NCBI GenBank assembly: GCA_041633555.1
Contig: JBFKFZ010000013.1
Span: 1 to 64,000, forward strand
Reading direction: 5' to 3'
DNA: 64,000 nt
DNA from: JAHEAO01 sp041633555
GTDB lineage: Bacteria; Pseudomonadota; Alphaproteobacteria; Rhodobacterales; Rhodobacteraceae
Below the pieces are notes generated by a model. It was given only the letters and a program-made list of their open reading frames with translations. It did not search any database and was not told the origin of the DNA. This document shows, piece after piece, positions 16,456 to 27,837 of this stretch (positions are counted from its first letter, which is position 1; each line of letters starts with the position of its first letter). The translations under genes were made by a program, and so were the position numbers.

Positions 16456-16843
16456 CGTGAAGGTTTCCATCGGGGGGCGCGAATTCGAAGTGGCCTGCCA
16501 GGAGGGCGAAGAGCATTTCCTGAGGTCAGCCGCCGCAATGCTGGATGCCGAGGCCTCTGTCCTCAGCGACCAGATCGGACGGATGCCGGAAAGCCGGATG
16601 CTGCTGATGGCCGGGCTGATGCTGGCCGACAAGACCGCCGGGGTCGACGAACAGTTGCGTGGGCTTGAACAGAAGTTGTCCGCCCAGGACAAGCTGATCG
16701 AGGAACTCCGAAACCAGCCCGAGCCGCCCGCCAAGACCGTGGAAGTCGCGGTAATCCCGCCGCAACTGAGCGAGTCACTAGCCGAAATTGCCGCCCGCAC
16801 GGAATCGCTGGCCGCCGCGATCGAGGACAAGGTCGCGGGCTGA
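16448..16843 (+). CDS. zapA: cell division protein ZapA
   Basis: A 131-residue FtsZ-binding protein that bundles protofilaments in the Z-ring. It begins VKVSIGGREFEVACQEGEE, the ZapA globular domain signature (strand, GG-x-Y/F pattern), followed by RMLLMAGLMLADKT and a C-terminal coiled coil (LEQKLSAQDKLIEELRN). It overlaps the preceding coiled-coil gene by 8 bp. Confidence 0.85.
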   Translation: MPDVKVSIGGREFEVACQEGEEHFLRSAAAMLDAEASVLSDQIGRMPESRMLLMAGLMLADKTAGVDEQLRGLEQKLSAQDKLIEELRNQPEPPAKTVEVAVIPPQLSESLAEIAARTESLAAAIEDKVAG

Positions 16844-16851
16844 CCCGCTGA

Positions 16852-17406
16852 TCAGTGGTTATTCACGAAGTAGCGTGTCTGCGTCAGTCCGTTCGGCCAG
16901 CTTTGTGTCCCCGCCAGCTCCAGCGTGATGTCCCGGCCGGTTGCCCCGAACAGCGGAATGCCGTCGCCCAGGAGGATTGGCAGGCGCGTGATGGTCATCT
17001 CGGAAATCAAACCGTCGCGCAGGCAGGACTGGATCAGCGCGCCGCCATCCACTTGGGCTGCGCGCCAGCCGCCCTTGGCAAGATCGGCCATTGCCTCACG
17101 GGGCGCCGCGTTGCGGATCTCGACCTTGCCCGAAAGCGATGCGGGCACATCCCCATTCGACAATGACCTGCTGAGAACCACCACCGGTTGGGTGTAGGGC
17201 CAGTCGCCGAATCCCAGCGCCGTGCGAAAGGTGTTGGACCCCATCATCAGCCCGTCGACGCCCGAGATGAAGCGCGCATAGCCGAAATCCTCGCCCTCGA
17301 GATCGGCCATGTCCAGCCAGTCGATGCCGCCATCCGTGCGCGCAATATAGCCGTCGAGGCTGGTGGCGATGAAGACGCGCCCTTCGCAGGGGCGATCCCG
17401 GGTCAA
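16852..17406 (-). CDS. dihydrofolate reductase family protein (RibD C-terminal-like)
   Basis: A 184-residue NADPH-dependent reductase-fold protein. The family opening VFIATSLDGYIARTDGGIDWL is followed by DGLMMGSNTFRTALGF, VVVLSRSL, and VDGGALIQSCLRDGLISEMTITRLPILLGDGIPLF, which mirrors RibD C-terminal/DHFR-like proteins. The substrate is unknown. The best start is TTG 17406, which overlaps the grxD TGA as TTGA; no ATG or GTG lies close to the conserved N-terminus. It is probably the last gene of the bolA-grxD unit. Confidence 0.75.
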   Translation of the reverse strand: MTRDRPCEGRVFIATSLDGYIARTDGGIDWLDMADLEGEDFGYARFISGVDGLMMGSNTFRTALGFGDWPYTQPVVVLSRSLSNGDVPASLSGKVEIRNAAPREAMADLAKGGWRAAQVDGGALIQSCLRDGLISEMTITRLPILLGDGIPLFGATGRDITLELAGTQSWPNGLTQTRYFVNNH

Positions 17407-17765
17407 CCGTTGGCTTCGCGGATCTTGTCGGCGGCTTCCTTGTTGTAGCCGACACCCTTGGCCTCGAACAGCTGGTCCAGCTCGCCCGAGAGGGTCATTT
17501 CGGTGATGATGTCGCAGCCGCCGACAAACTCGCCCTTGACATAAAGTTGCGGGATCGTCGGCCAGTCCGAATAGTCCTTGATGCCCTGGCGGATTTCCTC
17601 GTCCGCCAGAACGTTCACATCGGCATAGTCCACGCCCATGAAATTCAGGACGCCCGCGACGCGGGACGAAAACCCACATTGCGGCATCATCTTGGTGCCC
17701 TTCATGAACAGGACCACGTCATTCGTGGTCACTGTATCCTTGATCCTGCTATCCGTGTCGGACAT
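17403..17765 (-). CDS. grxD: monothiol glutaredoxin (CGFS type)
   Basis: A 120-residue Grx4-type monothiol glutaredoxin. It carries the CGFS active site at 30-33, preceded by VVLFMKGTKMMPQ, then WPTIPQLYVKGEFVGGCDII with the cis-Pro and GG glutathione-binding motifs. These proteins bind and deliver [2Fe-2S] clusters, often as a complex with BolA. It lies 4 bp after the bolA stop, which supports that partnership. Confidence 0.93.
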   Translation of the reverse strand: MSDTDSRIKDTVTTNDVVLFMKGTKMMPQCGFSSRVAGVLNFMGVDYADVNVLADEEIRQGIKDYSDWPTIPQLYVKGEFVGGCDIITEMTLSGELDQLFEAKGVGYNKEAADKIREANG

Positions 17766-17769
17766 CTGA

Positions 17770-18012
17770 TTACTCCGGTGCTTTGGTGGTCAGGGCCAGC
17801 GCGTGCAATTCGCCTGCGCTGCCGTCCATCTTTCCCTTGAGGGCGGCATAGACCGCCCGCTGTTGCTGGACGCGGTTCATATCCTTGAAACTCGCGTCAA
17901 TCACCTCGGCCGCATAGTGATTTCCGTCGCCCGCCAGATCGGTGATCGTGATCTTGGCATTGGGAAAACTCTCGCGGATAAGGTCCTCGATTTCGCGGGC
18001 TTCAATGGCCAT
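17770..18012 (-). CDS. bolA: BolA family protein
   Basis: An 80-residue BolA/IbaG-type protein. The helix-turn-like segment IEDLIRESFPNAKITITDLAGDGNHYAAEVID is followed by the conserved NRVQQQRAVYAAL and a C-terminal His in ELHALAL. The His after HY and the C-terminal His are the usual cluster ligands shared with monothiol glutaredoxin. It lies immediately upstream of grxD. A role in iron-sulfur trafficking is inferred from the family. Confidence 0.9.
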   Translation of the reverse strand: MAIEAREIEDLIRESFPNAKITITDLAGDGNHYAAEVIDASFKDMNRVQQQRAVYAALKGKMDGSAGELHALALTTKAPE

Positions 18013-18086
18013 AGGCGCCTCCGTTGGATCTTGTCTCTTGATGTAGAGCGCACAGGAGGGGCGCGCAAGTGGCCCGTGCGGGCGGT

Positions 18087-20246
<2,160 letters not shown>

Positions 20247-20423
20247 CTGGTCCCCCGGGATGTCTTCGCGCATCTCTTAGTGCAGATGATCGCGGGGGAA
20301 AAGGTACCCTCAGCAAAGGATATCAGACCAGTGAGCCATCGAATTCGGCAAGTGTTGCGTGACACTGGATTGACCTTTCGCGCGGCGGGTCCAATGTAAC
20401 AAGGACAAAAGAAGGCCGTACAG

Positions 20424-21221
20424 ATGCGCGATCGACCAGTCGTTTATCACGTCCCAGTCTGCCCGTTCTCGCAGCGGCTGGAGATTCTGCTGGAACTGAA
20501 GGGGCAGAAGGATGCGGTCGAGTTTCGAGTTGTCGACATCACGCGGCCGCGCGACCCCGATCTGCTGAGGAAAACGCGCGGCACAACAGCGCTTCCGGTA
20601 CTGGAGATGCCGGCCGGCCTGATCCTAAAGGAAAGCTTGGTGCTGCTGGGCTATCTGGATGAAACGCTTTCTGAGGTTTCGGTACGGCGGCACGATCCCT
20701 ATGAACATGCCATCGAGTCGATGCTCATCGCCAATGAGGGGCCCTTTACCACGGCCGGTTATTCTCTTGTGATGAACCAGGACCCGACGGCGCGGCAGGG
20801 CTTGCTGGACAGGCTTCTCGGGCTTTATCGCGTCCTGAACGATTTCCTGCTCCACCATAACCCCGAAGGGACCTATCTCTTTGACCGGTTTGGACTGGCG
20901 GAAACCGTGTTCACACCGATGTTCAACCGTTTCTGGTTTGTTGATTATTATGAAGAGTTCGAGCTCCCCTCCAGCGCCGATTATGACCGCGTGAGGAGGT
21001 GGCGGGATGCGTGTCAGGGACATTCTGCGGCCCAACAGGTCAGCTTCGAGGAAATCGTAAAGCTCTATTACGACTACTCTCGCGGCGCTGGAAACGGCGC
21101 CCTGCCGGATGGCCGCCAGGTTTCAAGCTTTGCCTTTAATCCGCATTGGCGCGATCGGCCTTGGCCACCGAACAAAAAGTACGGAAGCGCCGCAACGGAT
21201 GCCGAACTTGGCCTGCGATAA
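20424..21221 (+). CDS. glutathione S-transferase family protein
   Basis: A 265-residue cytosolic GST-fold protein. The thioredoxin-like N-terminal domain has VCPFSQRLEILLELKG with Cys-Pro-Phe-Ser, TTALPVLEMPAG with the cis-Pro, and LKESLVLLGYLDE, where Glu-Ser binds the gamma-glutamyl group. An all-helical C-terminal domain follows. The last ~40 residues form an unusual Trp/Pro/Lys-rich extension. The substrate is unknown. A TTGACC box lies about 50 bp upstream of the ATG; the matching -10 is weak. Confidence 0.8.
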   Translation: MRDRPVVYHVPVCPFSQRLEILLELKGQKDAVEFRVVDITRPRDPDLLRKTRGTTALPVLEMPAGLILKESLVLLGYLDETLSEVSVRRHDPYEHAIESMLIANEGPFTTAGYSLVMNQDPTARQGLLDRLLGLYRVLNDFLLHHNPEGTYLFDRFGLAETVFTPMFNRFWFVDYYEEFELPSSADYDRVRRWRDACQGHSAAQQVSFEEIVKLYYDYSRGAGNGALPDGRQVSSFAFNPHWRDRPWPPNKKYGSAATDAELGLR

Positions 21222-21289
21222 GATCAGGTGGGCACATTGACAATCGGGCTGGGCGGAATTGCCTGCTGACTGCATATAGAGGATGGTTC

Positions 21290-21317
21290 AAAAAAAAGGC
21301 CGGGCAAAAGCCCGGCC
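21290..21317 (-). terminator. minus-strand terminator downstream of the LysR gene
   Basis: Perfect 8-bp stem GGCCGGGC / GCCCGGCC with a TTTT loop on the minus strand, followed by eight T residues. It ends minus-strand transcription coming from the LysR gene at 21460-22368. Confidence 0.75.
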
Positions 21318-21459
21318 AAGTCCAACAGGGAGGTAAAAGCCAATGAGAGTTGCCTCAACCATCGACTTCCCGTCCCAAATAAGTCGGCATCGCCAAGCCT
21401 TCAAGAAAAAAACGCGGCTCTGGGTGCAAAGCTGCTATGCGTGTTCTGCATATCCCACA

Positions 21460-22368
21460 CTAGCTGGTGTCTGCTTCGACCCTCTGGCGTTTGCGCTGCG
21501 CCGTGATTTCCTCCATCACGAAATCCCGGAACGCAGAGATGCGTTTGGATTGTCGCAGTTCCTCGGGATAGGCGAGGAAGACCGGAACTTCATTCGATTC
21601 GATTTCCGGCAGTACCCGTACCAGCTCGGGAAAGTCCTCTGACAGGTAATCGGGCAGGACCCCAACGCCGAGATTGTTCAGGATGGCCTGAAGAACACCG
21701 AAATAGTTATTCACGGTCAGGGTCGAGGGGATGTCGTGGGCCAGCAGCTCCTGCACCAGCGTGGCGCCCGCGGCAACTTGCGGAGAAGTTGTATTCTGAC
21801 AGATCAGCCGATGAGCCGACAGGTCCCTTGGCCGACGCGGTGTGCCTTTGGCGTCGAGATATGGCTGGGTTGCATATAGCCGCATGCGGACCGACATCAG
21901 GCGCCGACGGATCAGGTCGGCCTGGCTGGGCTCTTTCATCCGGATCGCCACATCTGCCTCGCGCATCGGCAGGTCCAGCACGCGTTCTTCGAGCATCAGA
22001 TCGATCTTCAGATCGGGGTACTTTTCGTAGAACTTAGGCAGGCGCGGCGCCAGCCAAAGCGTTCCGAAAGCGGTCGTGGTCGTGATGCGAAGCTCTCCGA
22101 ACACTTCCTCTTCGCTGTCGCGTATCCGTGCGGCGGCGGCATCGAGCCGCCTGTACATCGAGCTGGTCGCGTCAAACAACAACTCGCCCTGTTCGGTAAG
22201 AATCAGTCCCCGCGCATGGCGATGAAAAAGCGTCGTGTTCAGGCTTTCCTCGAGCGCCCTTATCTGGCGGGACACTGCCGATTGGGAAAGATGCAGAGAG
22301 TCGCCCGCATGGGTCAGACTGCCCGCGTCCGCCACGGCGTGAAATATCCTAAGCTTGTCCCAGTCCAT
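21460..22368 (-). CDS. LysR-family regulator
   Basis: A 302-residue transcription factor with winged HTH at 1-65 (KLRIFHAVADAGSLTHAGDSLHLSQSAVSRQI) and a substrate-binding-like effector domain (LRITTTTAFGTLWLAPRL, GVGVLPDYL). It diverges from the indolepyruvate oxidoreductase gene over a 154-bp region and may regulate it. LysR proteins of this look also sit next to trxB in Rhodobacteraceae, so the target is uncertain. Confidence 0.85.
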   Translation of the reverse strand: MDWDKLRIFHAVADAGSLTHAGDSLHLSQSAVSRQIRALEESLNTTLFHRHARGLILTEQGELLFDATSSMYRRLDAAAARIRDSEEEVFGELRITTTTAFGTLWLAPRLPKFYEKYPDLKIDLMLEERVLDLPMREADVAIRMKEPSQADLIRRRLMSVRMRLYATQPYLDAKGTPRRPRDLSAHRLICQNTTSPQVAAGATLVQELLAHDIPSTLTVNNYFGVLQAILNNLGVGVLPDYLSEDFPELVRVLPEIESNEVPVFLAYPEELRQSKRISAFRDFVMEEITAQRKRQRVEADTS

Positions 22369-22415
22369 TCCGTCTCAACCAATACCCGTTAGCGCGCGAC
22401 AATTTTATAAGAGTT

Positions 22416-22425
22416 ACTTGCAAGT
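22416..22425. promoter_or_regulatory. palindrome between LysR and indolepyruvate oxidoreductase genes
   Basis: ACTTGCAAGT, a perfect 10-bp palindrome 48 bp from the LysR start, in an AT-rich patch (ATTTTATAA just beside it). It is a plausible LysR recognition core by position only. Confidence 0.3.
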
Positions 22426-22522
22426 TGGGGGCGATTGCAAACGCTGAGGTGAAGGAAATTCACTTTGTAGGTCAGCAAATTTGACCTATAATGAACTAAC
22501 AAGGAAATCCGGGAGGCACGAC

Positions 22523-25500
22523 ATGGGCAAGCAGGACATCTCACTTCACGACAAGTTCGACCTGTCGAAATCCACCGTTCTGATGAACGGAACCCAGGCG
22601 CTTGTTCGACTGATGCTGATGCAGAAGGCGCGCGACAAGGCAGCGGGCCTGAACACGGCGGGCTATGTCACCGGGTATCGCGGTTCGCCGCTGGGTGGTG
22701 TCGACCTGCAGATGAGCAAGGCGCGCAAGGATCTCGATGCCGCCGACGTCGTCTTTCAGGAAGGGCTGAACGAGGATCTGGCCGCCACGGCGCTCTGGGG
22801 GTCGCAGCAGTCCGAGTTGCGCGGCGAGGGCAAGTTCGACGGTGTGTTCGGTCTTTGGTACGGCAAGGGCCCCGGCGTCGACCGGTCGGGCGATGTCATG
22901 CGTCACGCCAACATGGCGGGGTCATCGCCCCATGGCGGTGTCGTGATGGCGATGGGCGACGACCATACCGGCGAAAGCTCGACCACTCTGCACCAGTCGG
23001 ATTGGGCACTCGTAGATGTTTACATGCCGGTACTGTCGCCTGCCGGCGTGCAGGAAATCCTTGACTACGGCCTCTACGGCTACGCGCTGTCGCGTTTCAC
23101 CGGCATGTGGGTCGGCCTGAAGGTCATGAAGGACACCATCGAGGTAACCTCGGTGGTCGACGGGCAGCCCGATCGGATGAATTTCGTGACGCCGGACTTC
23201 AAGATGCCGGATGGCGGGCTCAACATCCGCCTTGCCGACACGCCCGTCGCGCAGGAAGCGCGGATGATAGATTACAAGAGGTTCGCCGCGGAAGCCTTTG
23301 CCAGGGCTAATAAAATCGACAAGAGAGTCTGGGGCAGGCCGGGCGCGAAGATCGGCTTTGTCGCGGCTGGCAAGAACTGGCTGGACCTGATGCATGCGAT
23401 GCATCTCCTGGGGATTGACCGGCACGAGGCGGAGCGGCTTGGCATCACGACTTACAAGGTCGGGCAGACCTGGCCGCTCGATATGAAGAGCTTTCACGAC
23501 TGGGCCGAGGGGCTGGAACTGATCGTGGTGGTCGAGGAAAAGCGCAAGCTGATCGAGGTACAGGTCAAGGAGGCCCTGTTCGAGGACCAGCACCGCCGAG
23601 TCTATGGCTGGATGAAGGACGGCGTCGAGCTGTTTCCGACCCGCCATGCCCTTCAGCCCACGCATATCGCGAAATGCCTCGGCAAGGTGCTGATCGAAGA
23701 GGGGCGAGGCACGGACAGTTTAAAGGCCGGTCTGCAAGTCATTGAAGACGCTGAAAGAGCTGACAATGCCCCGGAACTTGCCTCGCGGCTACCATTCTTT
23801 TGTTCGGGCTGCCCGCACAACACCTCGACGCGGCTGCCGAAAGGCGCGCGTGCCTATGCCGGGATCGGCTGTCACTACATGGTGCAGTGGATGGACCGCG
23901 ACACGGTCGGCTTTACCCAGATGGGGGGAGAGGGTGCCAACTGGATCGGCGAGGCTCCCTTCTCGAAGCGCTCCCATGTATTCCAGAATCTCGGTGACGG
24001 CACCTACAACCATTCCGGCGTGCTGGCGATCCGCGCCGCTCTCGCGGCCGGCACGACGATCACCTACAAGATCCTCTTCAATGATGCCGTCGCGATGACC
24101 GGCGGTCAGAAGAACGAGGGCGGCCTGACCGCCGCCCGGATCGCGCGCGAAGTGCAGGCGATGGGCGTCGAGCATCTCACCGTCGTCTACGACGACAAGG
24201 AGGATATCGATTTTGCCGACTTCCCCAAGGGAATCGACAAGCACCCGCGGTCGGAGCTGATCAGTATTCAGGAGAAATTCAGTAAGATCAGTGGAGTGTC
24301 AGTCATTCTTTATGTACAAACCTGCGCCGCAGAGAAACGTCGCCGCCGCAAGCGCGGGCAGTTTCCCGATCCTGACAAGCGGGTCTTCATCAATACCGAT
24401 ATCTGCGAAGGTTGCGGTGATTGCGGCGTCCAGTCGAACTGCGTCTCGATCGTCCCGGTCGAAACCGAGTTCGGGCGCAAGCGCGCCATCGACCAGTCTT
24501 CGTGCAACAAGGATTTTTCCTGTCTGCAGGGATTCTGCCCGTCCTTCGTGACGATCGAAGGCGCGAAGATCCGGAAATCCGCTGCCGTGGATCTGGACCT
24601 GGGCGACCTGCCCGACCCGGAACTGCCGGCAATCAATGGCACGCATAACGTCGTCATCACCGGGGTCGGCGGCACGGGCGTCGTCACCATCGGTGCGGTC
24701 ATGGCGATGGCCGCCTATCTCGATGGCAAGGGCGCCGGCATGATGGAAATGGCAGGACTCGCGCAAAAGGGCGGGGCCGTACATATTCACTGCCGCTTGG
24801 CGAACAAGCCCGAAGATATCAGCGCAATCCGCGTCTCGACCGGCGAATGCGATACGCTGATCGGTGGCGACCTGGTCGTCAGTGCAGGGTCCAAGACGCT
24901 GGGGCTTATGCGATCCGGGCGCACAGGCGGTGTCGTCAACAGCCATGAGATCATTACCGGCGAATTTACCCGTAACACCGAGTTCAAGCTGCCGACCGAG
25001 CAACTGGCACTGTCGCTGGAGGCGCGGCTGGGCGACCGGCTGGCGATGTTCGACGCCTCTGAACTGGCCCGAGTGGTGCTGGGGGATTCAATCTTTTCGA
25101 ACATGATGATGCTGGGCGCCGCCTGGCAGCGCGGACTGGTACCGCTGACGCATGAGGCGATATTGCGGGCTGTGGAACTCAACGGTGCTGCGGTCGAGGG
25201 CAACAAGCGTGCCTTCGAGATTGGACGCTGGGCGGCGCTCAACCCCGTCGAAGTGAATAAACTGCTAACCCCCGATGTCGTCGCACTACCGAAATCCCTC
25301 GAGGAGCGCATCGCGTTCCGCGCCGATCACCTCGTGCAGTACCAGTCGAAGCGGCTTGCCAAGCGGTATCGCAAACTGGTCGACGGCGTGAGTGACGCCC
25401 GGCTCAAGGAGGCGGTTGTCAAGGGGTATCACAAGGTTCTGGCCTACAAGGACGAATATGAAGTTGCTCGCCTTATGCAAGAAACCGAGGCCAAGGCCCG

Positions 25501-25921
25501 CGCGGAATTCGATGGCGATATCAAGCTGACCTACCTGATGTCGCCGCCCGTCTTGTCGCGCAAGGGGGCGGATGGCCGCCCCAAGAAGCGCGAGTTCGGG
25601 GCATGGATCGTGCGTGCTCTCTCTGTCCTGCCGCGTCTGAAGATCTTGCGCGGAACGCCCCTTGATCCGTTCGGCTGGTCGGCCGAGCGGCGGATGGAGC
25701 GCAACCTGATCCGGCAGTACGAGGCCGACATGGCGGACGTTCTGAAGAACCTGCGCGCCGAGACGATGGACGCGGCTGTGGCACTGGCAGAACTGCCGCT
25801 GTCGATCCGGGGCTTCGGGCCGGTGAAGTCGGAGAACCAGGCGAAGGCGATGAAGCGGCGCGATGAACTTCTGGCGGTTCTCAGGGCCGGAGGTGCGCCG
25901 CTCAAAAAGGCGGCAGAATAG
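22523..25921 (+). CDS. fused indolepyruvate ferredoxin oxidoreductase (IorA-IorB type)
   Basis: A 1132-residue cytoplasmic enzyme that oxidatively decarboxylates aryl pyruvates (from aromatic amino acids) to acyl-CoA, reducing ferredoxin. Domains in order: pyrimidine-binding N-terminal part (GYVTGYRGSPLGGVD near 45), ThDP-binding part (GEGANWIGEAPF, GDGTYNHSG near 490), a [4Fe-4S] segment CEGCGDCG with further Cys (about 626-665), and the gamma domain from about 709 (VVITGVGGTGVVTIG). The ATG at 22523 has GGGAGG upstream; the frame extends to 22481 but that start lacks support. It is a single gene, as is usual in alphaproteobacteria. Confidence 0.92.
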   Translation: MGKQDISLHDKFDLSKSTVLMNGTQALVRLMLMQKARDKAAGLNTAGYVTGYRGSPLGGVDLQMSKARKDLDAADVVFQEGLNEDLAATALWGSQQSELRGEGKFDGVFGLWYGKGPGVDRSGDVMRHANMAGSSPHGGVVMAMGDDHTGESSTTLHQSDWALVDVYMPVLSPAGVQEILDYGLYGYALSRFTGMWVGLKVMKDTIEVTSVVDGQPDRMNFVTPDFKMPDGGLNIRLADTPVAQEARMIDYKRFAAEAFARANKIDKRVWGRPGAKIGFVAAGKNWLDLMHAMHLLGIDRHEAERLGITTYKVGQTWPLDMKSFHDWAEGLELIVVVEEKRKLIEVQVKEALFEDQHRRVYGWMKDGVELFPTRHALQPTHIAKCLGKVLIEEGRGTDSLKAGLQVIEDAERADNAPELASRLPFFCSGCPHNTSTRLPKGARAYAGIGCHYMVQWMDRDTVGFTQMGGEGANWIGEAPFSKRSHVFQNLGDGTYNHSGVLAIRAALAAGTTITYKILFNDAVAMTGGQKNEGGLTAARIAREVQAMGVEHLTVVYDDKEDIDFADFPKGIDKHPRSELISIQEKFSKISGVSVILYVQTCAAEKRRRRKRGQFPDPDKRVFINTDICEGCGDCGVQSNCVSIVPVETEFGRKRAIDQSSCNKDFSCLQGFCPSFVTIEGAKIRKSAAVDLDLGDLPDPELPAINGTHNVVITGVGGTGVVTIGAVMAMAAYLDGKGAGMMEMAGLAQKGGAVHIHCRLANKPEDISAIRVSTGECDTLIGGDLVVSAGSKTLGLMRSGRTGGVVNSHEIITGEFTRNTEFKLPTEQLALSLEARLGDRLAMFDASELARVVLGDSIFSNMMMLGAAWQRGLVPLTHEAILRAVELNGAAVEGNKRAFEIGRWAALNPVEVNKLLTPDVVALPKSLEERIAFRADHLVQYQSKRLAKRYRKLVDGVSDARLKEAVVKGYHKVLAYKDEYEVARLMQETEAKARAEFDGDIKLTYLMSPPVLSRKGADGRPKKREFGAWIVRALSVLPRLKILRGTPLDPFGWSAERRMERNLIRQYEADMADVLKNLRAETMDAAVALAELPLSIRGFGPVKSENQAKAMKRRDELLAVLRAGGAPLKKAAE

Positions 25922-26062
25922 CCGCGTCGAAGCAGCTCGGGCGAAAATTCGGGGAACAATGATCATCATTGTGGCCCGCGATCGCGCTTGGCCTGTTGAA
26001 TTGTCCGGCCAAATTAGAAGAATTACCGTACCGGCCAAAGTTCTGTCCGGACGGGAGTGATG

Positions 26063-26941
26063 ATGCAGGCTAACCGCCAGGTTGCGCGAGAGATTAGCTA
26101 CGCCCATTCGGCCCGGTCACCGGCAGGCCGGGCGCTGATCCGGGTGATCGAGAATGCGACAGGGCGGCTGCGTCTTATTCGCCGGGCCGCCGGTTACGAG
26201 CGCGATGTGGCCGCCGGGCGCGACTTCTGGCAGGTGATCGCAGAGCGCTACGGGCTGAGCATCGACGTGATCGCGGGGAGCCTTGCCGATATACCCGCAG
26301 AGGGGCCGCTGATTCTCGTGGCTAACCATCCGTTCGGTATTCTCGACGGCCTGATCATGGGAAATATCCTGTCGGCGATCAGGGGCGATTTCCGGATCGT
26401 CGCGAACACGGTCTTTCGCAAGGCCGAGGATCTGAACCGGGTCATCCTGCCGGTATCCTTTGACGAGACCAAGGCTGCGATGGCGCAGAACCTCGAAACC
26501 CGCAAAGAGGCCTTGAGCTATCTCGGGCGCGGCGGCGCGGTCGGGATCTTTCCAGGCGGCACGGTCAGCACGGCAGCCACGCTTTTCGGGCCGCCGATGG
26601 ACCCGAGATGGCGCAGCTTCACTGCCAAGATGGTGGCCAAATCCCGGGCTGCCGTCGTGCCGATCTTTTTCGACGGGAAGAACAGCCGGCCGTTTCAAAT
26701 CGCAAGCCACATTCACAGCAATCTGCGGCTTGCGCTGCTGATCAGCGAGTTCCGGGCGCGGGTCGACAAGCCGGTCAGGCTGGTGATTGGCCAGCCGATT
26801 GACCGCGACCGGCTGGATCGGCACGCGCAGGACACCAAATCGATGATGGATTTCCTGCGGCAAGAGACGTATGCCCTGTCACAGAAGCCGCTGGGATCCT
26901 TCGATTATGGGTATGAGTTTGATGAGAAATACAGGCATTAG
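26063..26941 (+). CDS. lysophospholipid acyltransferase family protein
   Basis: A 292-residue PlsC-like membrane-associated acyltransferase. The acyl-transfer motif region reads VANHPFGILDG (about 88-98), a variant with five rather than four residues between His and Asp, as seen in related haemolysin/OlsA-like enzymes. The phosphate-binding motif GIFPGGTVS follows at about 158. It probably acylates a lyso-lipid or ornithine-lipid precursor. GTG, ATG and ATG occur in a row (26057, 26060, 26063); the last has the best GGGAG spacing. Its stop directly abuts the murI start (TAGATG). Confidence 0.82.
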   Translation: MQANRQVAREISYAHSARSPAGRALIRVIENATGRLRLIRRAAGYERDVAAGRDFWQVIAERYGLSIDVIAGSLADIPAEGPLILVANHPFGILDGLIMGNILSAIRGDFRIVANTVFRKAEDLNRVILPVSFDETKAAMAQNLETRKEALSYLGRGGAVGIFPGGTVSTAATLFGPPMDPRWRSFTAKMVAKSRAAVVPIFFDGKNSRPFQIASHIHSNLRLALLISEFRARVDKPVRLVIGQPIDRDRLDRHAQDTKSMMDFLRQETYALSQKPLGSFDYGYEFDEKYRH

Positions 26942-27754
26942 ATGGCGGTAGGAATTTTCGATTCTGGTTTGGGCGGACTGACTGTCTTGCGCGCCGTGTC
27001 CCAGCGCCTTCCCGACGTGCCGTTCGTCTATTTCGGTGACAACAAGAATACGCCCTACGGGGTCCGGACCGCGGACGATGTTTACGGCCTGACAATCAGC
27101 GCGGTAGACCGGCTGTTCGCAGCTGGCTGCGACCTGGTCATCCTGGCCTGCAATACTGCCAGCGCTGCAGCGCTCCGCCGGATGCAGGAATCCTGGGTGC
27201 CGACCAACAAAAGGGTCCTGGGTGTCTTCGTGCCTCTGATCGAAGCCCTTACCGAGCGGCAATGGGGTGACAACAGCCCGCCGCGCGAGGTCGCGGTCAA
27301 GCATGTCGCACTTTTCGCCACCCCGGCGACCGTCGCCAGCCGGGCGTTCCAAAGGGAGCTGGCATTCCGCGCCATCGGCGTCGATGTCGAGGCGCAGGCC
27401 TGCGGCGGCGTGGTCGATGCGATCGAGGATGGCGACTTGATTCTGGCCGAAGCGCTGGTGCGCAGCCATGTCGATGCCTTGAAGCGCAAGATGCCGGACC
27501 CCCAGGCCGCCGTACTGGGCTGCACGCACTATCCGTTGTTGGAGGAGATCTTTCAGGATGCGCTGGGCCCCGAAGTGACGGTCTATTCGCAGGCCAGCCT
27601 TGTTGCCGAAAGCCTGTCGGACTATCTGAAACGGCATCCGGACATGCTGGGGTCCGGGACGGAAAGCCTGTTCCTGACGACCGGCGACCCGAGGAAGGTT
27701 TCAACGCGGGCAACGCAGTTTCTGCGACGGCAGGTCGAATTCCAATCGGCCTGA
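26942..27754 (+). CDS. murI: glutamate racemase
   Basis: A 270-residue enzyme that interconverts L- and D-glutamate for peptidoglycan synthesis. It has the two catalytic cysteines in CNTAS (near 70) and GCTHYPLLEE (near 187), plus IFDSGLGGLTVL at 5-16 and YFGDNKNTPYG. The start immediately follows the acyltransferase stop, so translation is coupled. Length is normal. Confidence 0.95.
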   Translation: MAVGIFDSGLGGLTVLRAVSQRLPDVPFVYFGDNKNTPYGVRTADDVYGLTISAVDRLFAAGCDLVILACNTASAAALRRMQESWVPTNKRVLGVFVPLIEALTERQWGDNSPPREVAVKHVALFATPATVASRAFQRELAFRAIGVDVEAQACGGVVDAIEDGDLILAEALVRSHVDALKRKMPDPQAAVLGCTHYPLLEEIFQDALGPEVTVYSQASLVAESLSDYLKRHPDMLGSGTESLFLTTGDPRKVSTRATQFLRRQVEFQSA

Positions 27755-27837
27755 GGTAGCACCTTCGGCCAGAACAGACGCGCCTGTATTCGCCCGTTCG
27801 GGCAGGGCGGAACACCCATCGAGATCAAGGGAGACAC

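Noticed and set aside
21343..21642. Plus-strand 99-codon ORF with a good GGGAGG site, before and antisense to the LysR gene
   Set aside because: Most of it is antisense to the intact LysR coding sequence, its product matches no family, and the upstream hairpin works as the LysR terminator. The Shine-Dalgarno match is probably chance.
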